64,000 bases of DNA from assembly GCF_021495345.1 (NCBI RefSeq), contig NZ_CP099397.1:5091001-5155000 (forward strand). Direction: 5' to 3'. Shown one piece after another: positions 52,830 through 62,999 of this stretch (position 1 is its first letter; every line of letters begins with the position of its first letter). A program made the translations under genes and the position numbers. The notes beneath the pieces were generated by a model. That model was given only the letters and a program-made list of their open reading frames with translations. It searched no databases and was not told where the DNA came from. The DNA comes from Pseudomonas hydrolytica (GTDB lineage Bacteria; Pseudomonadota; Gammaproteobacteria; Pseudomonadales; Pseudomonadaceae).

Positions 52830-54638
52830 TTAACCTTCGATTTCCACCAGCACTTCGCCCGGATTGACGCGGTCGCCCTTGGCCACGTGAACGGCCTTGA
52901 CGGTACCGGCGATCGGCGCCTGCACTTCGGTTTCCATCTTCATCGCTTCGGTGATCAGCACGGCCTGACCGGCCTTGACCGCATCACCTTCCTTGACCAG
53001 TACATCGACGATGTTGCCCGGCATGGTGGTGGACACGTCGCCCGGTGCGCTGGCCTGCTTGCGCTTGCCGCCACTGCCGGCAACGAACTCGTTGAGCGGC
53101 TCGAACACCACCTCTTCCGGCATGCCGTCGATGGAGAGGTAGAAGTGGCGCTTGCCATCGCCCTTGACGCCGACACCGGTGATGTCGACGCGGTAGCTCT
53201 CGCCATGCACGTCCACCACGAACTCGGTGGGCACGCCTTCACCCCCCACCGGCGCGGCGCCGCCGACCTGCGGCATGGGCAGCAGGGCCTCGGGCTTGAG
53301 GGTGCCGGCGGCACGCTCCTCGAGGAACTTGCGGCCGATGTCGGGGAACATGGCGAAGGTCAGCACGTCCTCTTCGGACTTGGCCAGGCTGCCGATCTCC
53401 TCGCGCAGCTTGGCCATCTCCGGCTTGAGCAGGTCGGCTGGGCGCCCTTCGATCACTTCCTCGTTACCGATGGCGCGCTTGCGCAGCTCGTCATTGACCT
53501 TGCCCGGCGCCTTGCCGTAACGCCCTTGCAGGTACAGCTTCACCTCGTTGGTGATGGTCTTGTAGCGCTCGCCGGCGAGCACGTTGAAGAAGGCCTGGGT
53601 GCCGACGATCTGCGAAGTGGGCGTCACCAGCGGCGGGTAGCCGAGGTCGGCGCGCACCCGCGGAATCTCTTCCAGCACTTCGCCCATGCGATTGAGGGCG
53701 CCCTGCTCCTTCAACTGGTTGGCCAGGTTGGAAATCATCCCGCCCGGTACCTGATTGACCTGCACGCGTGTGTCGACGCCGGTGAATTCGCTCTCGAACT
53801 GGTGGTACTTCTTGCGCACGGCATGGAAGTACAGGCCGATCTCCTGGATCAGTTCCAGGTCCAGGCCGGTGTCGTAGGGCGTGCCACGCAGCGCCGCGAC
53901 CATGGATTCGGTACCCGGATGGCTGGTGCCCCAGGCCATGCTGGAGATGGCGGTGTCGATGCGGTCGGCGCCGTTTTCCACGGCCTTGAGCTGGCACATG
54001 CTGGCCACGCCGGCGGTGTCGTGCGAGTGCACCACCACTTCCAGCGGCAGGGCGTCTTTCAGCGCCCTGACCAGATCGCCGGTAGCGTAGGGGGTGAGCA
54101 GACCGGCCATGTCCTTGATGGCGATGGAATCCACCCCCATGGCGGCCATCTGCTTGGCCTGCTCGACGAAGGCGTCGATGGTGTGCACCGGGCTGGTGGT
54201 GTAGGCGATGGTGCCCTGGGCGTGCTTGCCGGCGGCCTTCACCGCCTCGATGGACACGCGCAGGTTACGCACGTCGTTCATCGCATCGAAGATGCGGAAC
54301 ACGTCGATGCCGTTGACCGCGGCCTTGGCCACGAAGGCGCGCACCACGTCATCGCTGTAGTGGCGGTAGCCGAGCAGGTTCTGCCCACGCAGGAGCATCT
54401 GCAGGCGGGTGTTGGGCAGCGCCGCCTTGAGCTGGCGCAGGCGCTCCCACGGGTCTTCCTTGAGAAAGCGCACGCAGGCGTCGAAGGTGGCGCCGCCCCA
54501 GACTTCCAGCGACCAGTAGCCGACGCGGTCGAGCTTGTCGCAGATCGGCAGCATGTCCTCGGTGCGCATGCGGGTCGCCAGCAGCGACTGATGGGCGTCG
54601 CGCAGGATGGTGTCGGTGACGGTAACTTTCTTGCTCAT
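52830..54638 (-). CDS. oadA: Pyruvate carboxylase carboxyltransferase/biotin subunit (OadA-like, PycB)
   Basis: A 602-residue protein. Residues 1-450 form the HMGL-like carboxyltransferase barrel (VTDTILRDAHQSLLATRMRTEDML, with metal-ligand Asp and His) and the conserved PYC/OADA region; the C-terminal 80 residues are a biotinyl domain with EAMKME, biotinylated Lys at about 567. A Gly/Lys-rich linker precedes it. With PycA it carboxylates pyruvate to oxaloacetate. ATG 54638 follows AAGGA at 7 bases. Despite the OadA name, the decarboxylase membrane subunits are absent, which supports a carboxylase role. Confidence 0.93.
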   Translation of the reverse strand: MSKKVTVTDTILRDAHQSLLATRMRTEDMLPICDKLDRVGYWSLEVWGGATFDACVRFLKEDPWERLRQLKAALPNTRLQMLLRGQNLLGYRHYSDDVVRAFVAKAAVNGIDVFRIFDAMNDVRNLRVSIEAVKAAGKHAQGTIAYTTSPVHTIDAFVEQAKQMAAMGVDSIAIKDMAGLLTPYATGDLVRALKDALPLEVVVHSHDTAGVASMCQLKAVENGADRIDTAISSMAWGTSHPGTESMVAALRGTPYDTGLDLELIQEIGLYFHAVRKKYHQFESEFTGVDTRVQVNQVPGGMISNLANQLKEQGALNRMGEVLEEIPRVRADLGYPPLVTPTSQIVGTQAFFNVLAGERYKTITNEVKLYLQGRYGKAPGKVNDELRKRAIGNEEVIEGRPADLLKPEMAKLREEIGSLAKSEEDVLTFAMFPDIGRKFLEERAAGTLKPEALLPMPQVGGAAPVGGEGVPTEFVVDVHGESYRVDITGVGVKGDGKRHFYLSIDGMPEEVVFEPLNEFVAGSGGKRKQASAPGDVSTTMPGNIVDVLVKEGDAVKAGQAVLITEAMKMETEVQAPIAGTVKAVHVAKGDRVNPGEVLVEIEG

Positions 54639-54654
54639 GTTCTGAGTCCTTCCC

Positions 54655-56070
<1,416 letters not shown>

Positions 56071-56172
56071 GGTTCAATCCTCAGCACAGGGCTGTCAGGG
56101 GCTGCGGCCAGTAAGGCGAACGCCCGATTAAGCTAGCCGGGTATACGAATTAACCAAAATCAATAATTATTA

Positions 56173-56205
56173 GATCATGCATAAGTAATTACTTATGTAT
56201 TGATC
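56173..56205. promoter_or_regulatory. Palindromic operator between pycR and pycA
   Basis: CATAAGTAATTACTTATG (56180-56197) is a perfect 18-bp palindrome in an AT-rich gap, itself flanked by GATCA (56173-56177) and TGATC (56201-56205). It ends 25 bases before pycR and fits a LysR-type operator. Confidence 0.65.
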
Positions 56206-56222
56206 AAACGAGGACCTCACGC

Positions 56223-57185
56223 ATGCGTAAAACCCTGCTGCGCATGACCCTGCGCCAGCTTCAGGTATTCCGCGCCGTGTGCGAACACGGCTCCTACAGC
56301 CGCGCCGCAGACGAAATGGCGCTGACCCAGCCGGCGGTCAGCCTGCAGATCCGCCAGCTGGAGGAGCTGGTCGGCCAGCCGCTGTTCGAATACGTCGGCA
56401 AGAAGCTCTACCTGACCGAGGCGGCCGAAGCGCTCAGGCGCGCCAGCAGCGATATCTTCGGCCGCCTGGAGAGCCTGGACATGCAGCTGTCGGACCTGCA
56501 GGGCTCGCTGCAGGGGCAGCTCAACCTGTGCGTGGAATCCAGCGCGAAGTACTTCGTACCTCACCTGTTCGCCGAATTTCGCCGCCATTACCCCGAAGTC
56601 AGCCTGAACCTCACTGTGGTCAATCACGCCCTGGTGGTGCGCCGCCTGACCCTGAGCCGCGACGACCTGATGATCATGAGCCAGGTGCCACAGGACATGG
56701 CGCTGGACTTCATGCCCTTTCTCAACAACCCCATCGTGGCCGTGGCGGCGCCGGATCATCCGCTGTGTTCGCAGCAGACGCTGCAGCTGCAGGATCTGAC
56801 CGCCCATGCGCTGCTGATCCGCGAGAGCGGCTCGGGCACCCGCCGCGCCTGCGAGGAGTACTGCAACCAGAAGCGCGCCCACTTTGCCCAGACGCTGGAG
56901 ATCGGCTCGCTGGATGCCCAGCGCGAGGCAGCGATCGCCGGGCTCGGCCTGGCCCTGCTGCCGCGCCATGCGGTACGCCTGGAGCTGGAGCACGGCCTGC
57001 TGCGCGAGCTGCCGGTGGCGGAGCTGCCACTGCAGCGCAGCTGGTGCGTGGTAAATATCCGCGGACGGCGCCTGTCGCCAGTGGCGCAGGCCTTCGTCGA
57101 TTTCATCCGCAGCGAGCGCCCGACCATCGTCCGCCTGGCCGAGCGTTTCGCAGGATCGGGCAAGAATCTCGCAGGATCGGCCTAA
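56223..57185 (+). CDS. pycR: LysR family regulator PycR
   Basis: A 320-residue LysR regulator. N-terminal helix-turn-helix MTLRQLQVFRAVCEHGSYSRAADEMALTQPAVSLQIRQLEELVGQPLFEYVGKKLYLT; the effector domain follows (LNLCVESSAKYFVPHLFAEFRRHYPEVSLNLTVVN). GAGGACC lies before ATG 56223. It is divergent from pycA, as PA5437 is in P. aeruginosa, and probably controls it and itself. The last codons (AGSGKNLAGSA) come from a direct repeat that also looks like an operator for the next gene. Confidence 0.9.
   Translation: MRKTLLRMTLRQLQVFRAVCEHGSYSRAADEMALTQPAVSLQIRQLEELVGQPLFEYVGKKLYLTEAAEALRRASSDIFGRLESLDMQLSDLQGSLQGQLNLCVESSAKYFVPHLFAEFRRHYPEVSLNLTVVNHALVVRRLTLSRDDLMIMSQVPQDMALDFMPFLNNPIVAVAAPDHPLCSQQTLQLQDLTAHALLIRESGSGTRRACEEYCNQKRAHFAQTLEIGSLDAQREAAIAGLGLALLPRHAVRLELEHGLLRELPVAELPLQRSWCVVNIRGRRLSPVAQAFVDFIRSERPTIVRLAERFAGSGKNLAGSA
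57150..57180 (+). promoter_or_regulatory. 21-bp-spaced direct repeat upstream of xdhC-like gene
   Basis: GCAGGATCGG occurs at 57150-57159 (followed by GCAA) and again at 57171-57180, exactly 21 bases apart, within the 3' end of pycR and 87-117 bases before the next start. Nearly the same pair lies upstream of iorA (61473-61507). Two half-sites on one DNA face are typical of AraC-family activators. Confidence 0.55.
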
Positions 57186-57266
57186 CCCTCCTTTACTGGC
57201 ATAGGGGACATTGGCGATCTGCATAGCCTTTTTCCGCTCGCCCCACGAACTTGCCGGGAGACCCTC

Positions 57267-58454
57267 ATGCTGTCGGGAACCAGCGCCCTGCTGGGCGCCA
57301 TCGCCGCCGTCGAACGCGAACAGGGCCAGGCCGTGCTCGCCACGGTGGTCAAGGTGGAGGGCTCGGCCTACCGTCGCCCCGGTGCACGGATGCTGATTCC
57401 GCTGTACGGCGGCACCGTGGGCACCATCAGTGGCGGCTGCCTGGAATCCGAGGTGGCGAAGAAGGCCTGGTGGCTGACCGACAGCGGCGAGCCGGTGATT
57501 CGCCGCTACAGCACGGCCACCCAGGACGACGATGACGACCAGGACGCCGCTCTGACCTTTGGCCTCGGCTGCAACGGCACCGTGCACGTGCTGCTGCAAC
57601 GCCACAGCGCGGAAAAACCGCTGGCGGTGCTCGAGCTGCTGCGCCAGGTGCGCGAGAGTGGCCGGGCCGGCGTGCAGGCCACGGTGATCTCCAGCTATCG
57701 CAACGCCCGCGTCCGGGTTGGTGACCATCTGCTGCTGTACCCGGATGGCAGCGAGCGCGCGCGCCTGCTCGATCCGGCGCTGGATGCCCAGGTGCGCGCG
57801 GCCATGGCCGAAACCCTGGCCCGGGAACGCTCGACGCTGCGCAGCTACCGCGACGCCCGTGGCGACGTGGAAGTGTTCTGCGAATACCTGGCGCCGCAGC
57901 GGCGCCTGGTGATCTTCGGCGCCGGGCATGACGCCCAGCCACTGGTGCATATGGCCAAGCTGCTGGACTGGCATGTCACCGTCGTGGACGGCCGCGCCCA
58001 TTTCGCCCGCGCCGAGCGCTTCCCCGAGGCCGACGCGGTGCTGCAGGTCGACACCGGCTCGCCCTACGCCCTGCAAGCCCTTACCGACGGCGCGCTGGTG
58101 GCGGTGATGAGCCACAGCTACAGCCAGGACCGTCACTGGCTGGGCGCTGTGCTGCAGGGCACGCCGGTGTATATAGGTCAGCTGGGGCCCCGCGAGCGCA
58201 CCGAACGCCTGCTCGGCGAGATTCGCGCGCAGGGCGGCGAGCTGACGGCGCTGCAGCGCCTGCACTACCCCATCGGCCTGGATATCGGCGGCGACACGCC
58301 GGAAAGCGTGGCCACGGCGATCCTCGCCGAAATGACCGCAGCGCTGAACCAGCGCGACGGGGGCATGCTCAAGCATCGCCAGGCGGCGATCCATGCACCC
58401 ACCCCGCAAGACGCCAGCGAGATCGAAACAGCGACCAGACTGAACGCGTCCTGA
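57267..58454 (+). CDS. xdhC: XdhC/CoxI family molybdoenzyme maturation protein
   Basis: A 395-residue protein. Residues about 15-85 are the XdhC_CoxI domain (GQAVLATVVKVEGSAYRRPGARMLI, GTISGGCLESEVAKKAW) and residues about 210-350 the Rossmann-like XdhC_C domain (RLVIFGAGHDAQPLVHMAKLLDWHVTVVDGR, then GDTPESVATAILAEM). GGGAGA lies before ATG 57267. It should bind and protect the molybdenum cofactor and insert the sulfido ligand of the IorAB-like hydroxylase encoded by the convergent genes. Confidence 0.9.
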   Translation: MLSGTSALLGAIAAVEREQGQAVLATVVKVEGSAYRRPGARMLIPLYGGTVGTISGGCLESEVAKKAWWLTDSGEPVIRRYSTATQDDDDDQDAALTFGLGCNGTVHVLLQRHSAEKPLAVLELLRQVRESGRAGVQATVISSYRNARVRVGDHLLLYPDGSERARLLDPALDAQVRAAMAETLARERSTLRSYRDARGDVEVFCEYLAPQRRLVIFGAGHDAQPLVHMAKLLDWHVTVVDGRAHFARAERFPEADAVLQVDTGSPYALQALTDGALVAVMSHSYSQDRHWLGAVLQGTPVYIGQLGPRERTERLLGEIRAQGGELTALQRLHYPIGLDIGGDTPESVATAILAEMTAALNQRDGGMLKHRQAAIHAPTPQDASEIETATRLNAS

Positions 58455-58476
58455 GCCCCATCGAGGCCACAGACTC

Positions 58477-58587
58477 GTAGGGTGCGCCGGGCGGCGATCC
58501 GCTTCAGCCCACCACGGCTGGTGGGCTAAAGCCCACCCTACATGCTCTTACCTGCCACAACACACCGTAGCCCGGATGCCATCCGGG
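58477..58587. repeat. Mosaic of palindromic repeats between xdhC and iorB
   Basis: GTAGGGTGCGCC (58477) begins a partial GGTGCGC element; AGCCCACC...GGTGGGCTAAAGCCCACCCTAC (58505-58541) is the family also found between mtlE and mtlF; GTAGCCCGGAT-GCC-ATCCGGG (58567-58587) is the third family, also at 13306 and 37309. Confidence 0.75.
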
Positions 58588-58608
58588 AAAACCAGCCCCC
58601 ATAAACGA

Positions 58609-58635
58609 GAACGCCCGGGATTACCCCGGGCGTTC
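58609..58635. terminator. Terminator between convergent xdhC and iorB
   Basis: A perfect 11-bp stem GAACGCCCGGG / CCCGGGCGTTC with a 5-base loop, 19 bases after the iorB stop. The T-tract is weak in both directions (TCTCGTTT leftward). Confidence 0.6.
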
Positions 58636-58654
58636 GTGCTTCCAGTATCGGACG

Positions 58655-60898
58655 TCAGGCCTTGATCTGCGCCGGGAACGGCAACTTGCGCAGACGTACG
58701 CCGGTGGCGGCGAACAGCGCATTGGCCAGCGCCGGTGCCAGCGGCGGCACGCCCGGCTCACCGACACCGGTCGGGTTCTCCGCGGACGGCACGATATGCA
58801 CCTCCACCTTGGGCATCTCGTTCATGCGCAGCACCTGGAAGTCATGGAAGTTCGATTGCTCGATCCGTCCTTCCTTCAGGGTGATCGCACTGTGCCGAGC
58901 GGCCGCCAGAGCGAAGCCGATTCCGCCTTCCATCTGCGCGCGGATCACATCCGGGTTGATGGCGATGCCGCAGTCCACCGCGCACACCACGCGATCCAGC
59001 CGGTAGCTGCCATCGGCCTTGACCGTCACCTCGGCGACCTGCGCCACGAAGGAGCCGAAGGATTCGTGCACGGCGATACCGCGCCCGCGCTTCTCACCCT
59101 CGGCGCCGGCGGCCAGTGGCTTGTCCCAGCCGGCCTGCTTGGCGGCCAGCTCCAGCACGCCACGGTGACGCGGCTGGCTGTCCAGCAGCGCATGACGGAA
59201 AGCGTAAGGATCCTGGCCCGCGGCCACGGCCGCCTCGTCGATCATGGTCTCGGCGACGTAACCGGTGTGGGTATGGCCCACCGAGCGCCACCACAGCACC
59301 GGCACCTTGATATTGGTCGGCGTGCTCAGCTCCACCTGCAGGTTGGGCACCGTATAGGCCAGGTTGGACAGGCCCTCGACCGAGGTATGGTCGATGCCGT
59401 CCTTGATCATGAAGGGCTCCATCGAAGTACCGGCCATGATCGACTGCCCGACGATGCGGTTGTGCCAGGCCTGCAGCTTGCCGCCCTGGTCCAGGCCGAT
59501 ACGTACGCGGTGCAGATACAGCGGCCGGAAGTAACCGCCACGGGTATCGTCCTCGCGCGTCCAGACCATCTTCACCGGCGCATCGACGCCCTTGTCACGC
59601 GCGGCCTTGGCGATGGCCACCGCCTCCAGCAGGTAGTCCGACACCGAACCGGCGCGGCGACCAAAGCTGCCGCCGGCATACAGCTGGGTCAGCGACACCT
59701 GCTCCGGCGCCAGGCCCAGGTAGCCGCTGATGATGGCCTGGTCGACGGTCTGGAACTGCTCGCCGTTCCAGATCTCGCAGCGCTCGTCGGACAGCTTCAC
59801 CAGGCAGTTCATCGGCTCCATCGCCGCATGGGCCAGGTAGGGGAATTCGTACTCGGCCTCGACGGTTTTCGCCGCCTGCGCCAACGCCGCATCGGCATCG
59901 CCCTTGCTCGCGGCGGGAAGACCCGGCTGACCTGCGCTCTCGCGGTACTGGGCGAAAATCTCCTCGCTGCCGAGGGTGAAGGCCTGGGTCTCGTCCCACT
60001 CGATCACCAGCGCGTCACGGCCCTGGCGCGCCGCCCAGGTGTTGTTCGCCAGCACGGCGACGCCCGAGCGGCCGTGGGGCAGGTCGCGAAACTCCACCAC
60101 CTCGACCACGTCGCGCACCGCCTTGGCCTTGCTGCTGTCCACCTTGCGCGGCACGCCGCCAAAACGCGGCGGGTAGGCGACCATGGCCACCAGCATGCCC
60201 GGCAGCTTGAAGTCCTGGGTGAACACGGCGCTGCCGTCGGTCTTGTCCAGGCTGTCCTTGCGCCGCAGATCGCGCTTGCCGATCAGCTTGAAGTCCCTGG
60301 GATCCTTGAGCTGCACCTGCTCCGGTACCGGCAGTTGCGCAGCTGCCTCGACCAGCTCACCGAAACCGGCACTGCGACCTGAACCGGCGTGGCTGACCAC
60401 GCCCTGACTGACGCTGATCTCGCTGGCCGGCACACCCCAGCGCTGCGCAGCCGCCGCCACCAGCATGGCCTTGGCGGTGGCGCCGGCGTTACGCATCTGC
60501 TCCCAGGAGTTGGCCATGGCGGTGCTGCCGCCGGTGCCCTGCATCGGCCCGAAGGCGAGGTTGTTGTAGCGCTTGGCATCGGCCGGCGCGCCTTCGACGC
60601 GCACCTGGTTCCAGTCGGCATCCAGCTCCTCGGCCAGTAGCGTGGCCAGGCCGGTGTAGCTGCCCTGGCCCATCTCCAGGTGTTTGGCCAGCACGGTCAC
60701 CGTGCCATCGAGGTCGATGCGCACGAAGGCGTTCGGCTCCAGCGGGCCACCTGCCGCCAGTGCATCCATGCCGCGCAGCAGCGGCGCGAAAAAGATGCCC
60801 AGGGCCAGGCCGCCGGCGCCCTTGAGCAGGCTGCGACGGCTGACGTTGAGGATGCCGCGAGTGGCACCATCGGGGGTTTCGATCTTGCCCATGTTCAT
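58655..60898 (-). CDS. iorB: Molybdopterin-binding subunit, isoquinoline 1-oxidoreductase beta-like
   Basis: A 747-residue molybdenum hydroxylase large subunit of the xanthine oxidase family. It has a Tat-type signal ([19 protein letters not shown]), the cofactor-binding blocks [49 protein letters not shown] and [26 protein letters not shown], and the C-terminal catalytic Glu in [20 protein letters not shown] 60898 follows GAGGAGG. It would hydroxylate an N-heterocycle or aldehyde in the periplasm or at the membrane; a third (cytochrome) subunit is not encoded here. Confidence 0.9.
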   Translation of the reverse strand: MNMGKIETPDGATRGILNVSRRSLLKGAGGLALGIFFAPLLRGMDALAAGGPLEPNAFVRIDLDGTVTVLAKHLEMGQGSYTGLATLLAEELDADWNQVRVEGAPADAKRYNNLAFGPMQGTGGSTAMANSWEQMRNAGATAKAMLVAAAAQRWGVPASEISVSQGVVSHAGSGRSAGFGELVEAAAQLPVPEQVQLKDPRDFKLIGKRDLRRKDSLDKTDGSAVFTQDFKLPGMLVAMVAYPPRFGGVPRKVDSSKAKAVRDVVEVVEFRDLPHGRSGVAVLANNTWAARQGRDALVIEWDETQAFTLGSEEIFAQYRESAGQPGLPAASKGDADAALAQAAKTVEAEYEFPYLAHAAMEPMNCLVKLSDERCEIWNGEQFQTVDQAIISGYLGLAPEQVSLTQLYAGGSFGRRAGSVSDYLLEAVAIAKAARDKGVDAPVKMVWTREDDTRGGYFRPLYLHRVRIGLDQGGKLQAWHNRIVGQSIMAGTSMEPFMIKDGIDHTSVEGLSNLAYTVPNLQVELSTPTNIKVPVLWWRSVGHTHTGYVAETMIDEAAVAAGQDPYAFRHALLDSQPRHRGVLELAAKQAGWDKPLAAGAEGEKRGRGIAVHESFGSFVAQVAEVTVKADGSYRLDRVVCAVDCGIAINPDVIRAQMEGGIGFALAAARHSAITLKEGRIEQSNFHDFQVLRMNEMPKVEVHIVPSAENPTGVGEPGVPPLAPALANALFAATGVRLRKLPFPAQIKA

Positions 60899-60906
60899 GC
60901 GCCTCC

Positions 60907-61365
60907 TCAGGCCAGCTTGCCGGCAGCGTCGTGAATGGCGGCGCGAATCCGCACATAGGTGGCGCAGCGGCAGATGTTGCCGCTCATGGCCGCGTCGATA
61001 TCGGCGTCGCTCGGTGCCTTGTTGCCGCTGAGCAGCGCCGTGGCGGCCATGATCTGCCCGGACTGGCAGTAGCCGCATTGCACCACGTCGAGCTGGCGCC
61101 AGGCCTCCTGGACCACCTTGCCCACGGCGTCTTCGCCGACCGCCTCGATGGTGGTGATGCGCTTGCCCACCAGCGCCGATACCGGGGTCACGCAGGAGCG
61201 GGTCGGCTGGCCGTCGACGTTCACCGTGCAGGCGCCGCACAGCGCCATGCCACAGCCGTACTTGGTGCCGGTGAGGTTGGCCACGTCACGCAGGGCCCAG
61301 AGCAGCGGCATATCGCCCGCCACGTCCAGTTCATGGTCCTGGCCGTTGAGATTCAGGGTAATCAT
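60907..61365 (-). CDS. iorA: (2Fe-2S) subunit, isoquinoline 1-oxidoreductase alpha-like
   Basis: A 152-residue protein. The plant-ferredoxin-type cluster is held by [11 protein letters not shown] and an earlier/later Cys, and the second cluster by [16 protein letters not shown] with CRCATYVRI. It passes electrons from the molybdenum site of IorB. Eight bases separate it from iorB. It shares its upstream direct repeat with xdhC. The order small subunit then large subunit is that of iorAB in Brevundimonas and pseudomonads. Confidence 0.93.
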   Translation of the reverse strand: MITLNLNGQDHELDVAGDMPLLWALRDVANLTGTKYGCGMALCGACTVNVDGQPTRSCVTPVSALVGKRITTIEAVGEDAVGKVVQEAWRQLDVVQCGYCQSGQIMAATALLSGNKAPSDADIDAAMSGNICRCATYVRIRAAIHDAAGKLA

Positions 61366-61472
61366 GGTCTGCCCACCTTGTTCTGATGGTGTCTGAGTGG
61401 TTCCGGGCGCAAGGGCCGGACCGTCACTCTAGTGGGCGGAAAAGGCGCTGTCGCCGGCCGCCCTGCAGATCG

Positions 61473-61507
61473 GCAGAACCGGGCAATAAGTTCGCAGAAT
61501 CGGGCAA
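61473..61507. promoter_or_regulatory. 21-bp-spaced direct repeat upstream of iorA
   Basis: GCAGAACCGGGCAA (61473-61486) and GCAGAATCGGGCAA (61494-61507) are 14-base near-identical copies 21 bases apart, 108-142 bases before iorA. A matching pair precedes xdhC. On the strand of iorA the copies read TTGCCCGATTCTGC. The remaining part of the 179-base gap shows nothing else. Confidence 0.6.
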
Positions 61508-61544
61508 GCGCGCCGCCCAGCCCATGGCGAGACGTCGCCGCAGG

Positions 61545-61757
61545 TCAGGCCGCCGTGCGCTCGTCGCGGCCGGCCGCCAGCAGGTAGCCGGCGGGAATCA
61601 GCTCGGGGTAATCGGCCAGTTCGCGCTGCAGCTGGCACTGTTCGGCGTAATTCTCGATGGCCCGGCGATAGGCCATGCGCCGCTGGTCCTGCAGTTTGCG
61701 CCGGGTCTTGGCGTCGGTGGGGGTGTGCAGTTGCGCGTCATCGAAGATACGAGGCAT
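61545..61757 (-). CDS. Conserved hypothetical small protein
   Basis: A 70-residue charged protein (PRIFDDAQLHTPTDAKTRRKLQDQRRMAYRRAIENYAEQCQLQRELADYPELIPAGYLLAAGRDERTAA), likely helical and cytoplasmic. GGGAGA lies 6 bases before ATG 61757; the longer open frame has no ribosome site. It lies 98 bases after hexR on the same strand. I do not recognise a named family, though I recall similar short proteins in other pseudomonads. Confidence 0.7.
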   Translation of the reverse strand: MPRIFDDAQLHTPTDAKTRRKLQDQRRMAYRRAIENYAEQCQLQRELADYPELIPAGYLLAAGRDERTAA

Positions 61758-61855
61758 CTCGGTTCTCCCGGAACGAGGACTGGAGGCCTCAGCATGGTCC
61801 GGGCAGATGACGCTTTGAGGGCGAGAAGATGAACAGGCGGTGAAACCGCCTGCAC

Positions 61856-62722
61856 TCAATCCTCGCTATTGCGCAGCGACTTGGGCGACAGGCGCAGGCT
61901 GCGCAGGCTGCGCTTGACGCTCTTGAGGTGGTTGACCAGGCTCGGCCCGCGCGCCATGGCCACGCCCATGGCCAGCACGTCGATCACCACCAGGTGGGCG
62001 ATGCGCGAAGTCAGCGGAGTGTAGATCTCGGTGTCTTCCTGCACGTCGATGGCCAGGTTGACCGTGGCCAGCTCGGCCAGGGGCGTCTGGCTCGGGCACA
62101 GGGTGATCAGGCTGGCGCCGGACTCGCGCACCAGGTTGGCGGTGATCAGCAGATCCTTGGAGCGCCCCGACTGCGAGATGCAGATGGCCACGTCGCTCGG
62201 CTTGAGGGTCACCGCACTCATCGCCTGCATGTGCGGGTCGGAATAGGCCGCGGCATTGAGCAACAGGCGGAAGAACTTGTGCTGGGCATCGGCCGCTACC
62301 GCGCCGGAGGCGCCGAAACCGTAGAACTCCACACGCTGCGCCTGCGAGCAGGCGGCGATCGCCCGTTGCAGCGCCTCGGGGTCGAGCTTCTCGCGCACCT
62401 CCATCAGGGTGTGCAGCGTGGTGTCGAAGATCTTCAGACTGAAGTCGGCGACCGAGTCGTCCTCGTGAATGGCGAACTGGCCGAAGCTGGCACCCGCGGC
62501 CAGGCTCTGCGCCAATTTCAGCTTGAGGTCCTGAAAGCCGCTGCAACCGATGGCGCGACAGAAGCGCACGATGGTCGGCTCGCTGATGCCGACGCTGTGC
62601 GCCAGCTCGGCCATGGAGCTGTGCATCACCGATGCGGGATCGAGCAGCACGTGGTCGGCCACCTTGAGCTCGGACTTGCGCAGCAGATGGCGCGACTGGG
62701 CGATATGTTGCAACAGATTCAC
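61856..62722 (-). CDS. hexR: HexR, RpiR-family repressor of glucose/Entner-Doudoroff genes
   Basis: A 288-residue regulator with an N-terminal RpiR-type helix-turn-helix (MAELAHSVGISEPTIVRFCRAIGCSGFQDLK) and a C-terminal SIS sugar-phosphate domain (QRVEFYGFGASGAVAADAQHKFFRL, then AICISQSGRSKDLLITANLVRESGASLI). GTG 62722. It is divergent from zwf, as in other pseudomonads. HexR is released from DNA by 2-keto-3-deoxy-6-phosphogluconate. Confidence 0.95.
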   Translation of the reverse strand: MNLLQHIAQSRHLLRKSELKVADHVLLDPASVMHSSMAELAHSVGISEPTIVRFCRAIGCSGFQDLKLKLAQSLAAGASFGQFAIHEDDSVADFSLKIFDTTLHTLMEVREKLDPEALQRAIAACSQAQRVEFYGFGASGAVAADAQHKFFRLLLNAAAYSDPHMQAMSAVTLKPSDVAICISQSGRSKDLLITANLVRESGASLITLCPSQTPLAELATVNLAIDVQEDTEIYTPLTSRIAHLVVIDVLAMGVAMARGPSLVNHLKSVKRSLRSLRLSPKSLRNSED

Positions 62723-62811
62723 GGGGCTAGGCTCTATGCAGAAAAGGATCTACCGCGGGCAGCGGGCTGGTCATGGCTGGGTTGCGCAGCGCCCGGCGGT
62801 TGTAGTGACCT

Positions 62812-62826
62812 TGTAGTTATACTACA
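62812..62826 (+). promoter_or_regulatory. HexR operator before zwf
   Basis: TGTAGTTATACTACA is an inverted repeat of TGTAG in the hexR-zwf gap (62723-62999) and fits the known HexR consensus of the type TGTARTTWWAYTACA. A further TGTAGT half-site lies at 62801. Confidence 0.75.
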
Positions 62827-62999
62827 TGGCTCGCCCGCGCGCACCGCCCACAGTCCGCCGAATAACGCGGCGCTGCAGACAAGTGGCTCCGAAAAAGCGC
62901 GAACCGCTGCGGCTGATACGGCTCCAGAGCCCGATTTTGACGGTGCCCCTTTCAACAGGTAGTTTCAACGATCTGTTACAACCCAGTCGGAGTCTTCCC

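Noticed and set aside
52830..54638. Oxaloacetate decarboxylase sodium pump
   Set aside because: Only the alpha-type subunit is present, next to a biotin carboxylase gene; beta and gamma membrane subunits are absent, which fits two-subunit pyruvate carboxylase.
56217..58409. A 730-codon minus-strand open frame over pycR and xdhC
   Set aside because: It spans two well-supported genes and their promoter gap and has no recognisable domain.
58655..61240. Longer form of IorB starting near 61240
   Set aside because: The extension overlaps iorA in another frame; ATG 60898 has a strong ribosome site and is followed by a Tat signal.
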